From positions 1 through 52,363 of the forward strand of contig NZ_MAYU01000027.1 of the NCBI RefSeq assembly GCF_001685025.1: a DNA stretch of 52,363 bases, in the 5' to 3' direction. The DNA comes from Bacillus sp. FJAT-27225 (GTDB lineage: Bacteria; Bacillota; Bacilli; Bacillales; Cytobacillaceae). Made by a program: the position numbers and the translations under genes. Of this stretch, positions 8,462 through 19,520 are shown piece after piece. Positions within the stretch are counted from its first letter, which is position 1, and every line of letters starts with the position of its first letter. Under the pieces are notes generated by a model that had not been told where the DNA came from, ran no database searches, and worked only from the letters and a program-made list of their open reading frames with translations.

Positions 8462-8674
8462 AAAATCAACAAAACTTGCTATCGACCAATATACTATTCG
8501 GGAATCATTTGGTTTTTATAGGGATAGAAAATAAAAAATTCCGGCAGCCATTTTAGTAAACAGGAAAAAGTCCCTGTTATTGCAGAAAAGTTGATTTTTC
8601 GGTATATTTTGTTGATAGAAGCTGAAGTGATTAGGCAATAATGACTTAAATAGCACTGTATTTGTTTTTTATAA

Positions 8675-10657
<1,983 letters not shown>

Positions 10658-10677
10658 AAAATAATTTTTAAATAAGA

Positions 10678-10709
10678 AGGGAATGCCTGTATGAAAGCAT
10701 TCCCTTTTT
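10678..10709 (+). terminator. metS terminator
   Basis: AGGGAATGC and GCATTCCCT form a 9-bp stem with a 10-nt loop, followed by TTTTTC, between metS and tatD. Confidence 0.85.
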
Positions 10710-10731
10710 CATCAGAGAGGGTGCGTTATTG

Positions 10732-11499
10732 ATGCTTATTGATACTCATACACACTTAAATGCGGATCAGTATGAAAACGATGTAAATGATGTAATTGCC
10801 CGGGCAAAAGAAAATGGAGTAGAAACAATGATTGTAGTGGGCTTTGACCAGCCTACAATAAAAAAGGCGATTGAACTGGCGGATGCCCATGAGTATATCT
10901 ATGCTGTTGTTGGCTGGCATCCAGTTGATGCAATCGATATGACAGACGAAGACTTAGAGTGGATTGAGAAGCTTTCCAGTCATCCCAAAGTAGTAGGAAT
11001 AGGGGAAATGGGACTCGATTATTATTGGGACAAGTCCCCAAAGGATATACAGAAAGAGGTTTTTCGGAAGCAGATAAGACTCGCAAAAAAAGTGAAACTT
11101 CCGATTGTCATTCATAATCGAGAAGCAACAGCCGATATTGTTGAAATATTAAAGGAGGAAGGGGCAGCTGAAGTAGGTGGGATCATGCATTGCTTTAGCG
11201 GAAGTGTTGAAACTGCGAAGGAATGCGTTGATATGAATTTCTATATTTCGCTTGGAGGACCTGTGACCTTTAAAAATGCCAAGAAACCGAAAGAGGTTGC
11301 CGCGGAAATACCGTTGGAAAGGCTGCTGATTGAGACAGATTGCCCTTATCTTGCTCCCCACCCATACCGTGGCAAACGAAATGAACCGGCCCATGTCCGC
11401 CTTGTGGCTGAAGAGATTGCCCGGATTAAGGAGGTTCCATTTGAGTATGTGGCAAATGTGACAACTTCTAATGCAAAAAGGATATTCGGCATAAGTTGA
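10732..11499 (+). CDS. yabD: TatD family metal-dependent DNase (YabD)
   Basis: This 255-residue amidohydrolase-fold protein belongs to the TatD family, metal-dependent 3'-5' exonucleases implicated in DNA and RNA repair or processing. Metal ligands are visible as DTHTHL (HxH at the N-terminus), GEMGLDYYW (Glu), IHNREA (His), HCFSGS (His) and ETDCPYL (Asp). The length equals that of B. subtilis YabD. ATG 10732 is preferred; a TTG at 10729 is directly adjacent. GAGAGG at 10715-10720 is the ribosome binding site. Confidence 0.93.
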   Translation: MLIDTHTHLNADQYENDVNDVIARAKENGVETMIVVGFDQPTIKKAIELADAHEYIYAVVGWHPVDAIDMTDEDLEWIEKLSSHPKVVGIGEMGLDYYWDKSPKDIQKEVFRKQIRLAKKVKLPIVIHNREATADIVEILKEEGAAEVGGIMHCFSGSVETAKECVDMNFYISLGGPVTFKNAKKPKEVAAEIPLERLLIETDCPYLAPHPYRGKRNEPAHVRLVAEEIARIKEVPFEYVANVTTSNAKRIFGIS

Positions 11500-11570
11500 C
11501 GGCGATTGGTGTCGAAATAGGCAGCTGCTTGTCCAAATCATAACGAAAAACTTATAGTTCTACACGTCTC

Positions 11571-11610
11571 CTTATCTACATAGGATAATCATGTCGATAA
11601 GTTATTCTTT
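11571..11610 (+). terminator. Weak hairpin after tatD
   Basis: CTTATCTACAT pairs with ATGTCGATAAG (one mismatch) around a 9-nt loop and is followed by TTATTCTTT. It could end the tatD transcript. The T tract is interrupted, so this is tentative. Confidence 0.4.
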
Positions 11611-11662
11611 GCAAATTGCGAAAGGATGTGCATAATTAGAACTACCTTCGGCAAGGTCAGAT

Positions 11663-11692
11663 TTGACATCTGGTAATATGGTTCTATATAAT
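11663..11692 (+). promoter_or_regulatory. SigA promoter of yabE
   Basis: TTGACA (11663-11668), an 18-nt spacer and TATAAT (11687-11692) match both consensus hexamers. Transcription should begin near 11699, only a few bases before the GGAGG at 11706-11710. The rest of the 11500-11733 gap shows no gene and no recognisable riboswitch. Confidence 0.8.
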
Positions 11693-11733
11693 CACTCCAA
11701 GAAAAGGAGGCGTTTTTCATCGGATTCAAAAAC

Positions 11734-12921
11734 ATGAAAAGCCTGTTTCCGATCTCTTTGAGTAGAAAAAAACTGGTAATCTATATTGCTAGTTTCCTAG
11801 TCTTTACGATCACCGTTGGATTCTCTTTTTATGAGGGGACTAAAAAAACAGTCGCCTTAACACTGAATGGCAAGGAAAAGGTGGTTGAGACCCATGCGGG
11901 CACGGTGGAAGAGGTTTTAAGGGAACTGAAGGTTGCCATAAACTCAAACGATTATTTGTTTCCTTCGGTTAAAACCAAGGTGAAAGATAACCTTGAAATT
12001 GTCTGGAAACAAGCTAAACAGGTTGAAATTGTCAAAGATAACGAGAAAAAAACGGTTTGGACAACAGCCGATACGGTTGCTGAGCTCCTGAAAGAGCAGA
12101 AGATTTCCTTGATTGAGCAAGATGATATTTCTGCAAAACCTGAAGAACCAATCAGCGACAAAATGAGTATTAAAATCACCAAAGCACTTTATTTAACTTT
12201 AATTGATGGTAATAAAAAAGAACAAAAAGTATGGTCTACTTCGGCTACTGTCGCTGACTTTTTAACACAGCAAGGCATTACACTAAAAGAACTGGATCGA
12301 GTTGAACCCTCTCTAAACGAAAAGGTTGAACAAAATGCCGTGATTAAAGTCATTCGGGTAGAAAAAGTCACCGATGTAGTGGAAGAACCTATTAAGTTCG
12401 CTGTAGTCACAAAGAAGGATGCAAAACTTGCCAAAGGAAAAGAGAAGGTTGTTCAAGAAGGAAAGCCTGGATTGAAAAACAGAAAATTTGAAGTAGTCCT
12501 CGAAAATGGAAAAGAAATTTCCCGGAAGCTGGTAAGTGAGAGTACGGTTCGGGAAAAACAAGATAAAATTGTTGCAATCGGTACAAGAGTCCTTGTGGCA
12601 CAGGTCTCTCGTGGCTCCATGCCTTCGGGCGGCAAGGAGTTTTATGTATCTTCGACTGCTTATACGGCAGGATGCAATGGCTGCTCGGGTATTACCGCGA
12701 CTGGGCTTAATCTTCGTTCCAACCCAAATTTAAAAGTAATAGCTGTCGACCCTAGAATTATTCCGCTTGGCTCTAAGGTATATGTCGAAGGATATGGATA
12801 TGCAATAGCCGCTGATAAAGGCTCCGCAATAAAGGGACATAAAATAGATGTGTTTTTCCCTAACCTGTCGGATGCCTACCGATGGGGGAAAAAGAAGGTA
12901 AAGATTAAGGTTCTAAACTAA
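11734..12921 (+). CDS. yabE: YabE: secreted cell-wall protein with DUF348, G5 and 3D domains
   Basis: This 395-residue exported protein resembles resuscitation-promoting (Rpf/Sps-type) cell wall hydrolases. A short basic N-terminus and a membrane segment at about residues 12-30 (LVIYIASFLVFTITVGFSF) form an uncleaved or late-cleaved signal. Three DUF348 repeats follow (from KTVALTLNGKEK, KQVEIVKDNEKK and KALYLTLIDGNKK), then a G5 domain and a C-terminal 3D domain with ASTAYT-like SSTAYTAG, GITATG, VIAVDPRIIPLGSKVYVEGYG and the DKGSAIKGHKIDVFF catalytic-type region. ATG 11734 lies 23 nt from the strong GGAGG site; an in-frame ATC at 11719 is 8 nt from it (see findings). A 12935-12966 hairpin ends the gene. 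Confidence 0.93.
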   Translation: MKSLFPISLSRKKLVIYIASFLVFTITVGFSFYEGTKKTVALTLNGKEKVVETHAGTVEEVLRELKVAINSNDYLFPSVKTKVKDNLEIVWKQAKQVEIVKDNEKKTVWTTADTVAELLKEQKISLIEQDDISAKPEEPISDKMSIKITKALYLTLIDGNKKEQKVWSTSATVADFLTQQGITLKELDRVEPSLNEKVEQNAVIKVIRVEKVTDVVEEPIKFAVVTKKDAKLAKGKEKVVQEGKPGLKNRKFEVVLENGKEISRKLVSESTVREKQDKIVAIGTRVLVAQVSRGSMPSGGKEFYVSSTAYTAGCNGCSGITATGLNLRSNPNLKVIAVDPRIIPLGSKVYVEGYGYAIAADKGSAIKGHKIDVFFPNLSDAYRWGKKKVKIKVLN

Positions 12922-12934
12922 ATAGTCTTCTTCG

Positions 12935-12966
12935 AATGCAGGGATGATTCCCTGCATTTTGTTTTT
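12935..12966 (+). terminator. yabE terminator
   Basis: ATGCAGGGA pairs with TCCCTGCAT around a 4-nt loop and is followed by TTTGTTTTT. Confidence 0.85.
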
Positions 12967-13010
12967 GCAGCGTTTTTTCTTATACTAGGGAAGGGAATGT
13001 CTTATCTATA

Positions 13011-13039
13011 TAGACGGTTTTGGTTACAAAATGGTTTCA
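13011..13039 (-). promoter_or_regulatory. ECF-sigma-type promoter reading antisense into yabE
   Basis: On the minus strand TGAAAC (complement of 13034-13039), a 17-nt spacer and CGTCTA (complement of 13011-13016) fit the SigM/SigX/SigW consensus TGAAAC-N16/17-CGTC. Transcription would start near 13004 and run leftward into yabE. B. subtilis has an ECF-controlled cis-antisense RNA at exactly this place (the yabE-rnmV intergenic region). Confidence 0.65.
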
Positions 13040-13116
13040 TTTTTGTATCAAAAATATAATAATTACTTTAAGTGTACGTGAATAGTATCATTTTATTAAT
13101 AAAAGTTGAAACGGAA

Positions 13117-13320
13117 GGCGCGAAAGCTCGCTCCAATATGGGTTCGCATCTTCTCCTGTGGGTCTTTCTCAAGGAAGGTTATTCAACGTCCCGAGAACTC
13201 CTCGTGACAGCCCAAGGACTTCTGTCACTGCGATGTTTATTCCAGTGAATTCTTTTGTGTCCATGGGCTAACTATTCTGAAATGCTTCCCTTTGTGGATC
13301 GGAAATACATAGTACCATTT
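13117..13320 (+). repeat. Degenerate dispersed repeat, copy 2
   Basis: This is the second copy of the element at 5569-5880, without the 105-bp internal segment. It contains the hairpin GTGACAG (13204-13210) / CTGTCAC (13222-13228) and the shared block CACTGCGATGTTTATTCC. It fills most of the yabE-rnmV intergenic region and ends 30 nt before rnmV. It has no coding potential that I can support. Confidence 0.7.
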
Positions 13321-13349
13321 ATTTAGTGGGTTTTTACTGGAGGAAAACA

Positions 13350-14793
<1,444 letters not shown>

Positions 14794-14864
14794 TGATCTA
14801 TGTTGTGTTTTCTGAAAGTATATCGTTTCTTTTGCCAGAAGACCTAGCTGACCTATTCTCATTT

Positions 14865-14895
14865 GTCACCTGTTTTTTAAAAAACGCATAGCTTA
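14865..14895 (+). promoter_or_regulatory. SigK-type promoter of yabG
   Basis: GTCACC (14865-14870), 16 nt, then CATAGCTTA (14887-14895) fits the SigK pattern (AC at -35, CATAnnnTA at -10). The start would be near 14902, leaving a 22-nt leader with GGGGTGA. yabG is a SigK gene in B. subtilis. Confidence 0.7.
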
Positions 14896-14923
14896 TGAAA
14901 GAAACCTATTGGGGTGAATTTCT

Positions 14924-15811
14924 GTGGCTATTAAACGGATGGATATTGTCGGCAGGCGTTCGTATAACTGTGATATTTTATTCAGAGTAATTGATATCAT
15001 TGAAAAAGATGGGCAGCAAGTGGCTTATTTGTATGGAGAGTATGTCCGCCTTGCAGCCGATGCGCCATGTGAAGACCTAATCATAATGGGCCAGTCGGAA
15101 AGGCAGAAGTTGTCCAACGAATACCGATCAAAGGAAGAACAGTCGCTGGAGCTGTTTCGGCAGGACGTTACGCTTCTGAAACAGAGACAGGAATACCAGG
15201 CTACTTCAGGCTATGCAAAACCGGCAAACTATTTTCAGATACCGGGTAAAGTCCTCCACCTTGATGGAGATCAGGCATATCTGAAGAAATGCCTTGCTCT
15301 ATATGAGAAAATTGGGATTCCGGTGTATGGAATTCACTGCAACGAAAAGGAAATGCCTGAAAGGGTAGGGGACTTCCTCGATTATTACCGTCCCGACATA
15401 TTAGTGGTAACAGGGCATGATGCTTATTCCAAGTCAAAAGGTAAAATGAGTGATATTAATGCATACCGTCATTCAAAGCATTTTGTCCAGACTGTTAGGG
15501 AGGCAAGGCGGAAAATTCCTCACCTTGACCAGTTAGTGATTTTTGCGGGAGCCTGCCAGTCACATTTCGAATCTCTAATAACAGCTGGAGCTAATTTTGC
15601 CAGTTCGCCTTCAAGAATCAATATCCATGCCCTCGATCCGGTTTATATTGTTGCAAAAATTAGTTTTACTCCTTTTATGGAGCGGATCAATGTATGGGAT
15701 GTACTGAGGAATACATTAACAGGTGAAAAGGGCCTTGGCGGAATTGAAACAAAGGGAGTATTGAGAACTGGTATGCCGTATCGGCCGGAATATGCGGAAG
15801 AAGGGGAATAA
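14924..15811 (+). CDS. yabG: Sporulation-specific protease YabG
   Basis: YabG is a mother-cell protease of late sporulation that processes coat proteins (such as SpoIVA, SafA and YeeK in B. subtilis). The 295-residue protein matches the family. Conserved stretches include PGKVLHLDGD, PDILVVTGHDAYSK and VIFAGACQSHFE, the latter two containing the His and Cys residues considered part of the active site (the family is peptidase U57; the exact mechanism is not certain to me). The GTG start at 14924 follows GGGGTGA. A SigK-type promoter precedes it and a terminator follows, so it is monocistronic. Confidence 0.93.
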   Translation: MAIKRMDIVGRRSYNCDILFRVIDIIEKDGQQVAYLYGEYVRLAADAPCEDLIIMGQSERQKLSNEYRSKEEQSLELFRQDVTLLKQRQEYQATSGYAKPANYFQIPGKVLHLDGDQAYLKKCLALYEKIGIPVYGIHCNEKEMPERVGDFLDYYRPDILVVTGHDAYSKSKGKMSDINAYRHSKHFVQTVREARRKIPHLDQLVIFAGACQSHFESLITAGANFASSPSRINIHALDPVYIVAKISFTPFMERINVWDVLRNTLTGEKGLGGIETKGVLRTGMPYRPEYAEEGE

Positions 15812-15839
15812 GCCTTGGAATTCGGGGCTTATTTTTTTT
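15807..15839 (+). terminator. yabG terminator
   Basis: AATAAGCC pairs with GGCTTATT, followed by a continuous T tract (15832-15839). It overlaps the yabG stop codon. Confidence 0.88.
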
Positions 15840-15996
15840 GCTGATAGAGACAAAACAGAATTTAAAAGAGATAACAGGGAAAGCTTACTTACAAATTAAG
15901 GGAGTTTCCTTTCTTTACAATATGTACATATATCGGATAAGGTACGGGCATTATAACATTTGTTGAATTTTACAAGAAAAAGTAGAACAAAAAATA

Positions 15997-16025
15997 TTGA
16001 CAATCATTTTCAAGAACTATATAAT
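15997..16025 (+). promoter_or_regulatory. veg upstream SigA promoter (consensus)
   Basis: TTGACA (15997-16002), exactly 17 nt, TATAAT (16020-16025): a full consensus match. It lies 44 nt upstream of a second promoter. B. subtilis veg also has tandem strong promoters. Confidence 0.85.
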
Positions 16026-16040
16026 TTATGTTTTTTTTAT

Positions 16041-16069
16041 TTGACAAAATTATGTCAGCGTGTTATACT
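16041..16069 (+). promoter_or_regulatory. veg proximal SigA promoter
   Basis: TTGACA (16041-16046), 17 nt, TATACT (16064-16069), 21 nt before the veg start codon. The start would be near 16076. Confidence 0.88.
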
Positions 16070-16090
16070 TTACACAGTGAGGTGGATCGA

Positions 16091-16354
16091 ATGCCAAAGA
16101 CACTTGCCGATATCAAAAAGGCTCTGGATTCAAATTTGGGAAAAAGGCTTCTGTTAAAAGCGAATGGAGGCCGCAGGAAGACCATTGAACGCTCCGGCAT
16201 TTTAGCGGAGACCTACCCTTCAGTTTTTGTTATTGAACTGGACCAGGAAGAAAATGCATTTGAACGTGTTTCTTACAGCTATGCAGATGTACTCACCGAA
16301 ACAGTCGAAATTACCTTCTATGAAGAAGCAGCAGGACAGGCAGCTTTAAGCTAG
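16091..16354 (+). CDS. veg: Veg protein (biofilm formation regulator)
   Basis: This 87-residue small protein is nearly identical to B. subtilis Veg over the core [37 protein letters not shown] and [17 protein letters not shown]. Veg is abundant and in B. subtilis stimulates biofilm gene expression by counteracting SinR; the biochemical mechanism is unknown. ATG 16091 is preceded by GAGGTGG. Two strong SigA promoters and a terminator make it a highly expressed monocistronic gene. Confidence 0.96.
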   Translation: MPKTLADIKKALDSNLGKRLLLKANGGRRKTIERSGILAETYPSVFVIELDQEENAFERVSYSYADVLTETVEITFYEEAAGQAALS

Positions 16355-16366
16355 GATATAAACATG

Positions 16367-16404
16367 CAAAACAGTGGGAACATAGCCCGCTGTTTTGTTT
16401 TTTT
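16367..16404 (+). terminator. veg terminator
   Basis: CAAAACAG pairs with CTGTTTTG, with an inner GGG/CCC, followed by TTTTTTT. The following 16405-16538 stretch has no gene that I can see. Confidence 0.85.
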
Positions 16405-16538
16405 ATAAGAGCCTATTTATTAGGCAGAATATAATTCGACAAATTAAGAATGACTGTTCTCCTCTTTGGAGCAAAGTAATTTTTTCTACACGCTGTTTAA
16501 AGAAACAGTTTACAGCTTCCGTATTGCCGTTTACATAA

Positions 16539-16567
16539 GGATGAAAAATAGAATGGTTTGCATACTA
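16539..16567 (+). promoter_or_regulatory. SigG-type promoter of sspF
   Basis: GGATG (16539-16543), 17 nt, CATACTA (16561-16567). The -10 fits the SigG pattern CATnnTA fully; the -35 deviates in one base. The start would be near 16575, before GGAGGG at 16587-16592. sspF is a forespore gene in B. subtilis. Confidence 0.6.
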
Positions 16568-16601
16568 AATAATGCCGCGGTTGATTGGAGGGTTGTTTTA
16601 A

Positions 16602-16781
16602 ATGGCCAGAAGAAGAGGAATAATGTCAGACCGTTTTAAAGAGGAACTAGCAAAGGACCTTGGTTTCTATGATGTCGTTGAAAGGGAAGGCTGGGGCGGC
16701 ATCAGAGCACGTGATGCTGGAAATATGGTTAAGCGTGCAATTGAACTCGCCCAGCAGCAGCTCATACAGGAGCGGCAATGA
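16602..16781 (+). CDS. sspF: Small acid-soluble spore protein, minor alpha/beta type (SspF)
   Basis: This 59-residue alpha/beta-type SASP binds DNA in the dormant spore. The sequence starts [20 protein letters not shown]; the SASP core [20 protein letters not shown] includes the conserved helix-forming segment and matches B. subtilis SspF closely. The GGAGGG ribosome binding site is at 16587-16592. The stop codon TGA is embedded in an ATGA that starts a possible second small gene (next entry). No terminator follows directly; the first good one is at 16994-17020. Confidence 0.95.
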   Translation: MARRRGIMSDRFKEELAKDLGFYDVVEREGWGGIRARDAGNMVKRAIELAQQQLIQERQ

Positions 16782-16939
16782 AGCCTGCTTTTCAAAAGCT
16801 TGGAAACCTGATAATAGCAGGAAGACTAAGCTTCAAAAGATTTGCCAGAATGGCCTCAACGGAAAGTGGCAGTTATGCTGTTACTGAATTCGATCGAGAA
16901 CATCCTGGCATTGATCGGCTTCATAAACGGAAGACCTGA
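16778..16939 (+). CDS. Candidate small protein (53 aa) coupled to sspF
   Basis: An uncatalogued 53-codon ORF starts [20 protein letters not shown] and ends RLHKRKT. Its ATG overlaps the sspF stop as ATGA, and AGGAG (16768-16772) lies 5 nt upstream, the best-placed ribosome binding site possible inside the sspF end. It shares the SigG-type promoter and the terminator at 16994-17020 with sspF, so it would be made in the forespore. The protein is strongly basic in the first half, with no membrane segment, cysteine or SASP motif. I do not recognise a family. It could be a chance ORF, but coupling, ribosome binding site and codon appearance favour a gene. Confidence 0.5.
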   Translation: MKPAFQKLGNLIIAGRLSFKRFARMASTESGSYAVTEFDREHPGIDRLHKRKT

Positions 16940-16993
16940 ACACGGCTAACAACCGTCTTCGAGCATTAAAATAACAATAAATCATTGCGGCAT

Positions 16994-17020
16994 GCCCAGG
17001 ATGAAGATCCTGGGCTTTTT
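16994..17020 (+). terminator. sspF operon terminator
   Basis: GCCCAGGAT and ATCCTGGGC form a perfect 9-bp stem with a GAAG loop, followed by TTTTT. The rest of 17021-17220 holds no gene that I can support; a weak TAAAAT-type -10 near 17177 may serve ispE. Confidence 0.92.
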
Positions 17021-17233
17021 AGTGGGATGCTCCTCCTCTTACCCGGCATAATTCCTCGTCTAAAGTTAAGGATTGAAATAAGGGGAACATGAACAAAACA
17101 GTCACTGATGAGTGAGAAACCATTATATTTTTGGCAGTACTTCGCTAAACAAGGTCTTATCGGACAGGTTTTGTGGTAAAATAGGACAAAATTAGTGATC
17201 TTGTTGTATTTAGACAAAAGTAGGTGGACTTCA

Positions 17234-18100
17234 GTGAAGCTTTTAGTTAAAGCCCCGGCAAAAATAAACTTATCCCTGGACGTACTATATAAGCGGCCGG
17301 ATGGCTATCATGAAGTAGAAATGATTATGACAACAATTGATTTGGCTGACCGCCTTGAGTTATCTGCCAACGAAAATGGGCAAATAAAAATAGTCTCCCA
17401 GAGCCGTTTTGTTCCAGATGACCAACGAAACCTTGCGTATCAGGCGGCTCAGTTGCTGAAGGATCGATTCCTGGTCAAACAAGGTGTAACCATATCGATT
17501 GATAAAACAATTCCTGTTGCGGCGGGGCTAGCAGGGGGAAGCAGTGATGCAGCAGCAGCTTTGAGAGGCTTAAACAAATTATGGGGACTGGGGCTTTCCC
17601 TGGATGAACTTGCGGTACTAGGAGCAGAAATAGGTTCGGATGTGTCGTTTTGTGTCTATGGAGGAACTGCCCGTGCAACCGGACGTGGAGAAATAATTGA
17701 GAGTTTACCCGCTCCTCCAACGTGCTGGGTCATTCTTGCCAAACCCTTTACCGGAGTTTCAACTGCTGATGTTTACAGAAGGCTTGATATTTCAGGAATT
17801 ATACATCCCAATACAAAAGCGATGATAAACGCAATAACCAGCAGTGATTATCAAGGTGTATGCAAGAATGTGGGAAATGTCCTTGAAGAAGTAACGTTAA
17901 AGCATTACCCCGAAGTAGCTCAAATTAAGGACCAAATGAAACGCTTTGGGGCAGATGCAGTCCTTATGAGTGGAAGCGGCCCCACCGTTTTTGGCCTTGT
18001 TAAACATGATTCAAGAATGCACAGAATTTATAACGGCCTCAGGGGTTTTTGTGACCAAGTGTTCGCCGTAAGGATGCTCGGAGAACGTAATATTGAATAA
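17234..18100 (+). CDS. ispE: 4-diphosphocytidyl-2-C-methyl-D-erythritol kinase
   Basis: IspE phosphorylates CDP-methylerythritol in the MEP route to isoprenoids. It is a GHMP kinase of 288 residues (B. subtilis 289). Visible motifs are [12 protein letters not shown] at the N-terminus, the ATP-binding [19 protein letters not shown] and the C-terminal [12 protein letters not shown]. The GTG start at 17234 has TAGGTGG 6 nt upstream and gives the conserved [13 protein letters not shown]. It is followed by purR after 54 nt containing a PurBox-like pair. Confidence 0.96.
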   Translation: MKLLVKAPAKINLSLDVLYKRPDGYHEVEMIMTTIDLADRLELSANENGQIKIVSQSRFVPDDQRNLAYQAAQLLKDRFLVKQGVTISIDKTIPVAAGLAGGSSDAAAALRGLNKLWGLGLSLDELAVLGAEIGSDVSFCVYGGTARATGRGEIIESLPAPPTCWVILAKPFTGVSTADVYRRLDISGIIHPNTKAMINAITSSDYQGVCKNVGNVLEEVTLKHYPEVAQIKDQMKRFGADAVLMSGSGPTVFGLVKHDSRMHRIYNGLRGFCDQVFAVRMLGERNIE

Positions 18101-18102
18101 AT

Positions 18103-18139
18103 CCGGATGTTTATGTTAAATTTAAAGTAAAATATTCGG
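18103..18139 (+). promoter_or_regulatory. PurBox-like inverted pair upstream of purR
   Basis: The arm CCGGATGTTT (18103-18112) and the inverted arm AAATATTCGG (18130-18139; reads CCGAATATTT) are separated by exactly 17 nt. This is the spacing and orientation of PurBoxes (core CCGAAC) bound by PurR. The second arm has one core mismatch, the first two. It would allow autoregulation of purR. Confidence 0.5.
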
Positions 18140-18154
18140 TATTTGGAGGTCCTC

Positions 18155-18976
18155 ATGAAATTTCGTCGCAGCGAACGCCTTATTGATATGACAAATTACT
18201 TGTTAGAACGCCCTCGGGTACTTGTCCCGTTAACATTTTTTGCTGAACGGTATTCCTCGGCTAAGTCTTCGATTAGCGAGGACCTGGCAATCATAAAGGA
18301 AACATTTGAAAAGCGTGGCATAGGAACACTCCAAACGGTTCCTGGTGCGGCTGGTGGTGTTAGGTTTTTAGTGAAAATCGGCCAAGAGGAAGCGGAAAGC
18401 TTTGTAAACGGACTCTGTGAACTGATTGCTACGCCTGACCGGCTTTTGCCCGGGGGCTACTTATATTTGGGAGACATTCTTGGCAATCCCCAAACAGTAC
18501 AAACTGCAGCCAAAATAATGGCTTCTGGCTATGCAAAAACAAAAATAGATGTAGTCATGACAGTAGCAACAAAAGGAATCCCACTCGCTTATGCAGTAGC
18601 AACAGAATTAAATGTACCGCTGGTTATAGTTAGGCGTGACAATAAGGTTACAGAAGGGCCCACAGTCAGTATCAATTACGTATCAGGTTCAACTAAACGG
18701 ATTCAGACCATGGTCCTTTCCAAAAGAAGCCTTGCAGAGGGATCAAAGGTACTGATTGTTGATGACTTTATGAAGGCTGGAGGAACGGTAGCCGGCATGA
18801 TTAGCCTCTTGGAAGAATTCAAAGCGACAGTAGCCGGTATAGCCGTCCTCGTAGAATCGGAAAAAATTGAGGAAAGACTTGTCGACGAATATATCTCGCT
18901 TGTCCAGCTTGCTGATGTGGATGTTCGTGAAAAACGTATAAGTGTAAGGAAAGGGAATTATTTCAACAAAATCTAA
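18155..18976 (+). CDS. purR: Purine operon repressor PurR
   Basis: This 273-residue repressor of purine synthesis genes responds to PRPP and (p)ppGpp. An N-terminal winged-helix domain ([20 protein letters not shown], then [19 protein letters not shown]) is fused to a phosphoribosyltransferase-like domain with the PRPP motif [13 protein letters not shown] at about residues 199-211. ATG 18155 follows GGAGGT by 4 nt. It forms the usual purR-yabJ pair (14 nt apart), and a PurBox-like pair lies upstream. Confidence 0.97.
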   Translation: MKFRRSERLIDMTNYLLERPRVLVPLTFFAERYSSAKSSISEDLAIIKETFEKRGIGTLQTVPGAAGGVRFLVKIGQEEAESFVNGLCELIATPDRLLPGGYLYLGDILGNPQTVQTAAKIMASGYAKTKIDVVMTVATKGIPLAYAVATELNVPLVIVRRDNKVTEGPTVSINYVSGSTKRIQTMVLSKRSLAEGSKVLIVDDFMKAGGTVAGMISLLEEFKATVAGIAVLVESEKIEERLVDEYISLVQLADVDVREKRISVRKGNYFNKI

Positions 18977-18990
18977 AAGGAGGAAAATCT

Positions 18991-19368
18991 ATGAAAATAG
19001 TTCAGACTGAAAAGGCGCCCGCAGCCATTGGTCCTTATTCTCAGGGAATGGTTGTAAATAATATATTTTACAGTTCCGGCCAAATTCCCCTTACAGATCA
19101 GGGGGTTTTGGTGGAAGGCGATATTGCGGCCCAGACAAGGCAAGTATTTAAAAACCTGGAGGCTGTTCTTGCGGAAGCCGGTGCAAGTTTAGATACCGTC
19201 ATAAAAACAACTGTTTTTATAAAAAATATGGATGACTTTGCGGTTTTAAACGAAGTATACGCTGAATACTTCCCTGTCCATAAGCCGGCTAGATCGACTG
19301 TGGAAGTTGCGAGGCTCCCTAAAGATGTGTTAGTTGAGATAGAAGTTATCGCACTCGTAAAAAATTAA
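18991..19368 (+). CDS. yabJ: RidA family enamine/imine deaminase (YabJ)
   Basis: This 125-residue RidA/YjgF/UK114 protein hydrolyses reactive enamine/imine intermediates such as 2-aminoacrylate, and in B. subtilis is needed for full purR function. Family signatures are [11 protein letters not shown] near the N-terminus, YSSGQIPL and the C-terminal [20 protein letters not shown], with the substrate-binding Arg in [15 protein letters not shown] precedes the ATG. It is cotranscribed with purR. Confidence 0.96.
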   Translation: MKIVQTEKAPAAIGPYSQGMVVNNIFYSSGQIPLTDQGVLVEGDIAAQTRQVFKNLEAVLAEAGASLDTVIKTTVFIKNMDDFAVLNEVYAEYFPVHKPARSTVEVARLPKDVLVEIEVIALVKN

Positions 19369-19409
19369 TCTTCCCTGCCTCACACCATTTTATACCATTT
19401 TTGCTAATG

Positions 19410-19437
19410 TTCACTAATTTGGTGAATTTTTTCTAAA
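19410..19437 (+). terminator. Weak terminator after yabJ
   Basis: TTCAC pairs with GTGAA (5 bp, extendable) and is followed by ATTTTTTC. The region up to 19452 is AT-rich, as is the AbrB-binding stretch before spoVG in B. subtilis. Confidence 0.4.
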
Positions 19438-19452
19438 AAATCTAAATTAAAA

Positions 19453-19481
19453 GAAGGAAAACGGAAATTTGTGACGAATAT
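19453..19481 (+). promoter_or_regulatory. SigH promoter of spoVG
   Basis: GAAGGAAAA (19453-19461), 11 nt, GACGAATAT (19473-19481) match the SigH consensus RnAGGAWWW-N11/12-RnnGAATWW at every specified position. spoVG is the classic SigH target. The predicted start is near 19489. Confidence 0.85.
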
Positions 19482-19520
19482 AGTATTAGGTTTTTATTCA
19501 CGAGAAAAGGGTGTGAAGGT

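Noticed and set aside
11500-11733. Cyclic di-AMP (ydaO-type) riboswitch before yabE
   Set aside because: Such switches occur before some cell wall hydrolase genes, but none of the conserved blocks is present, and the mapped promoter leaves almost no leader.
16435-16441. TTCGACA, a Spo0A-box core between veg and sspF
   Set aside because: It is a single 7-mer after the veg terminator, far from a SigA promoter; expected by chance in AT-rich DNA.
16660-16887. 75-codon plus-strand ORF across sspF
   Set aside because: It runs in a different frame from sspF and from the better supported 53-codon ORF and has no ribosome binding site.
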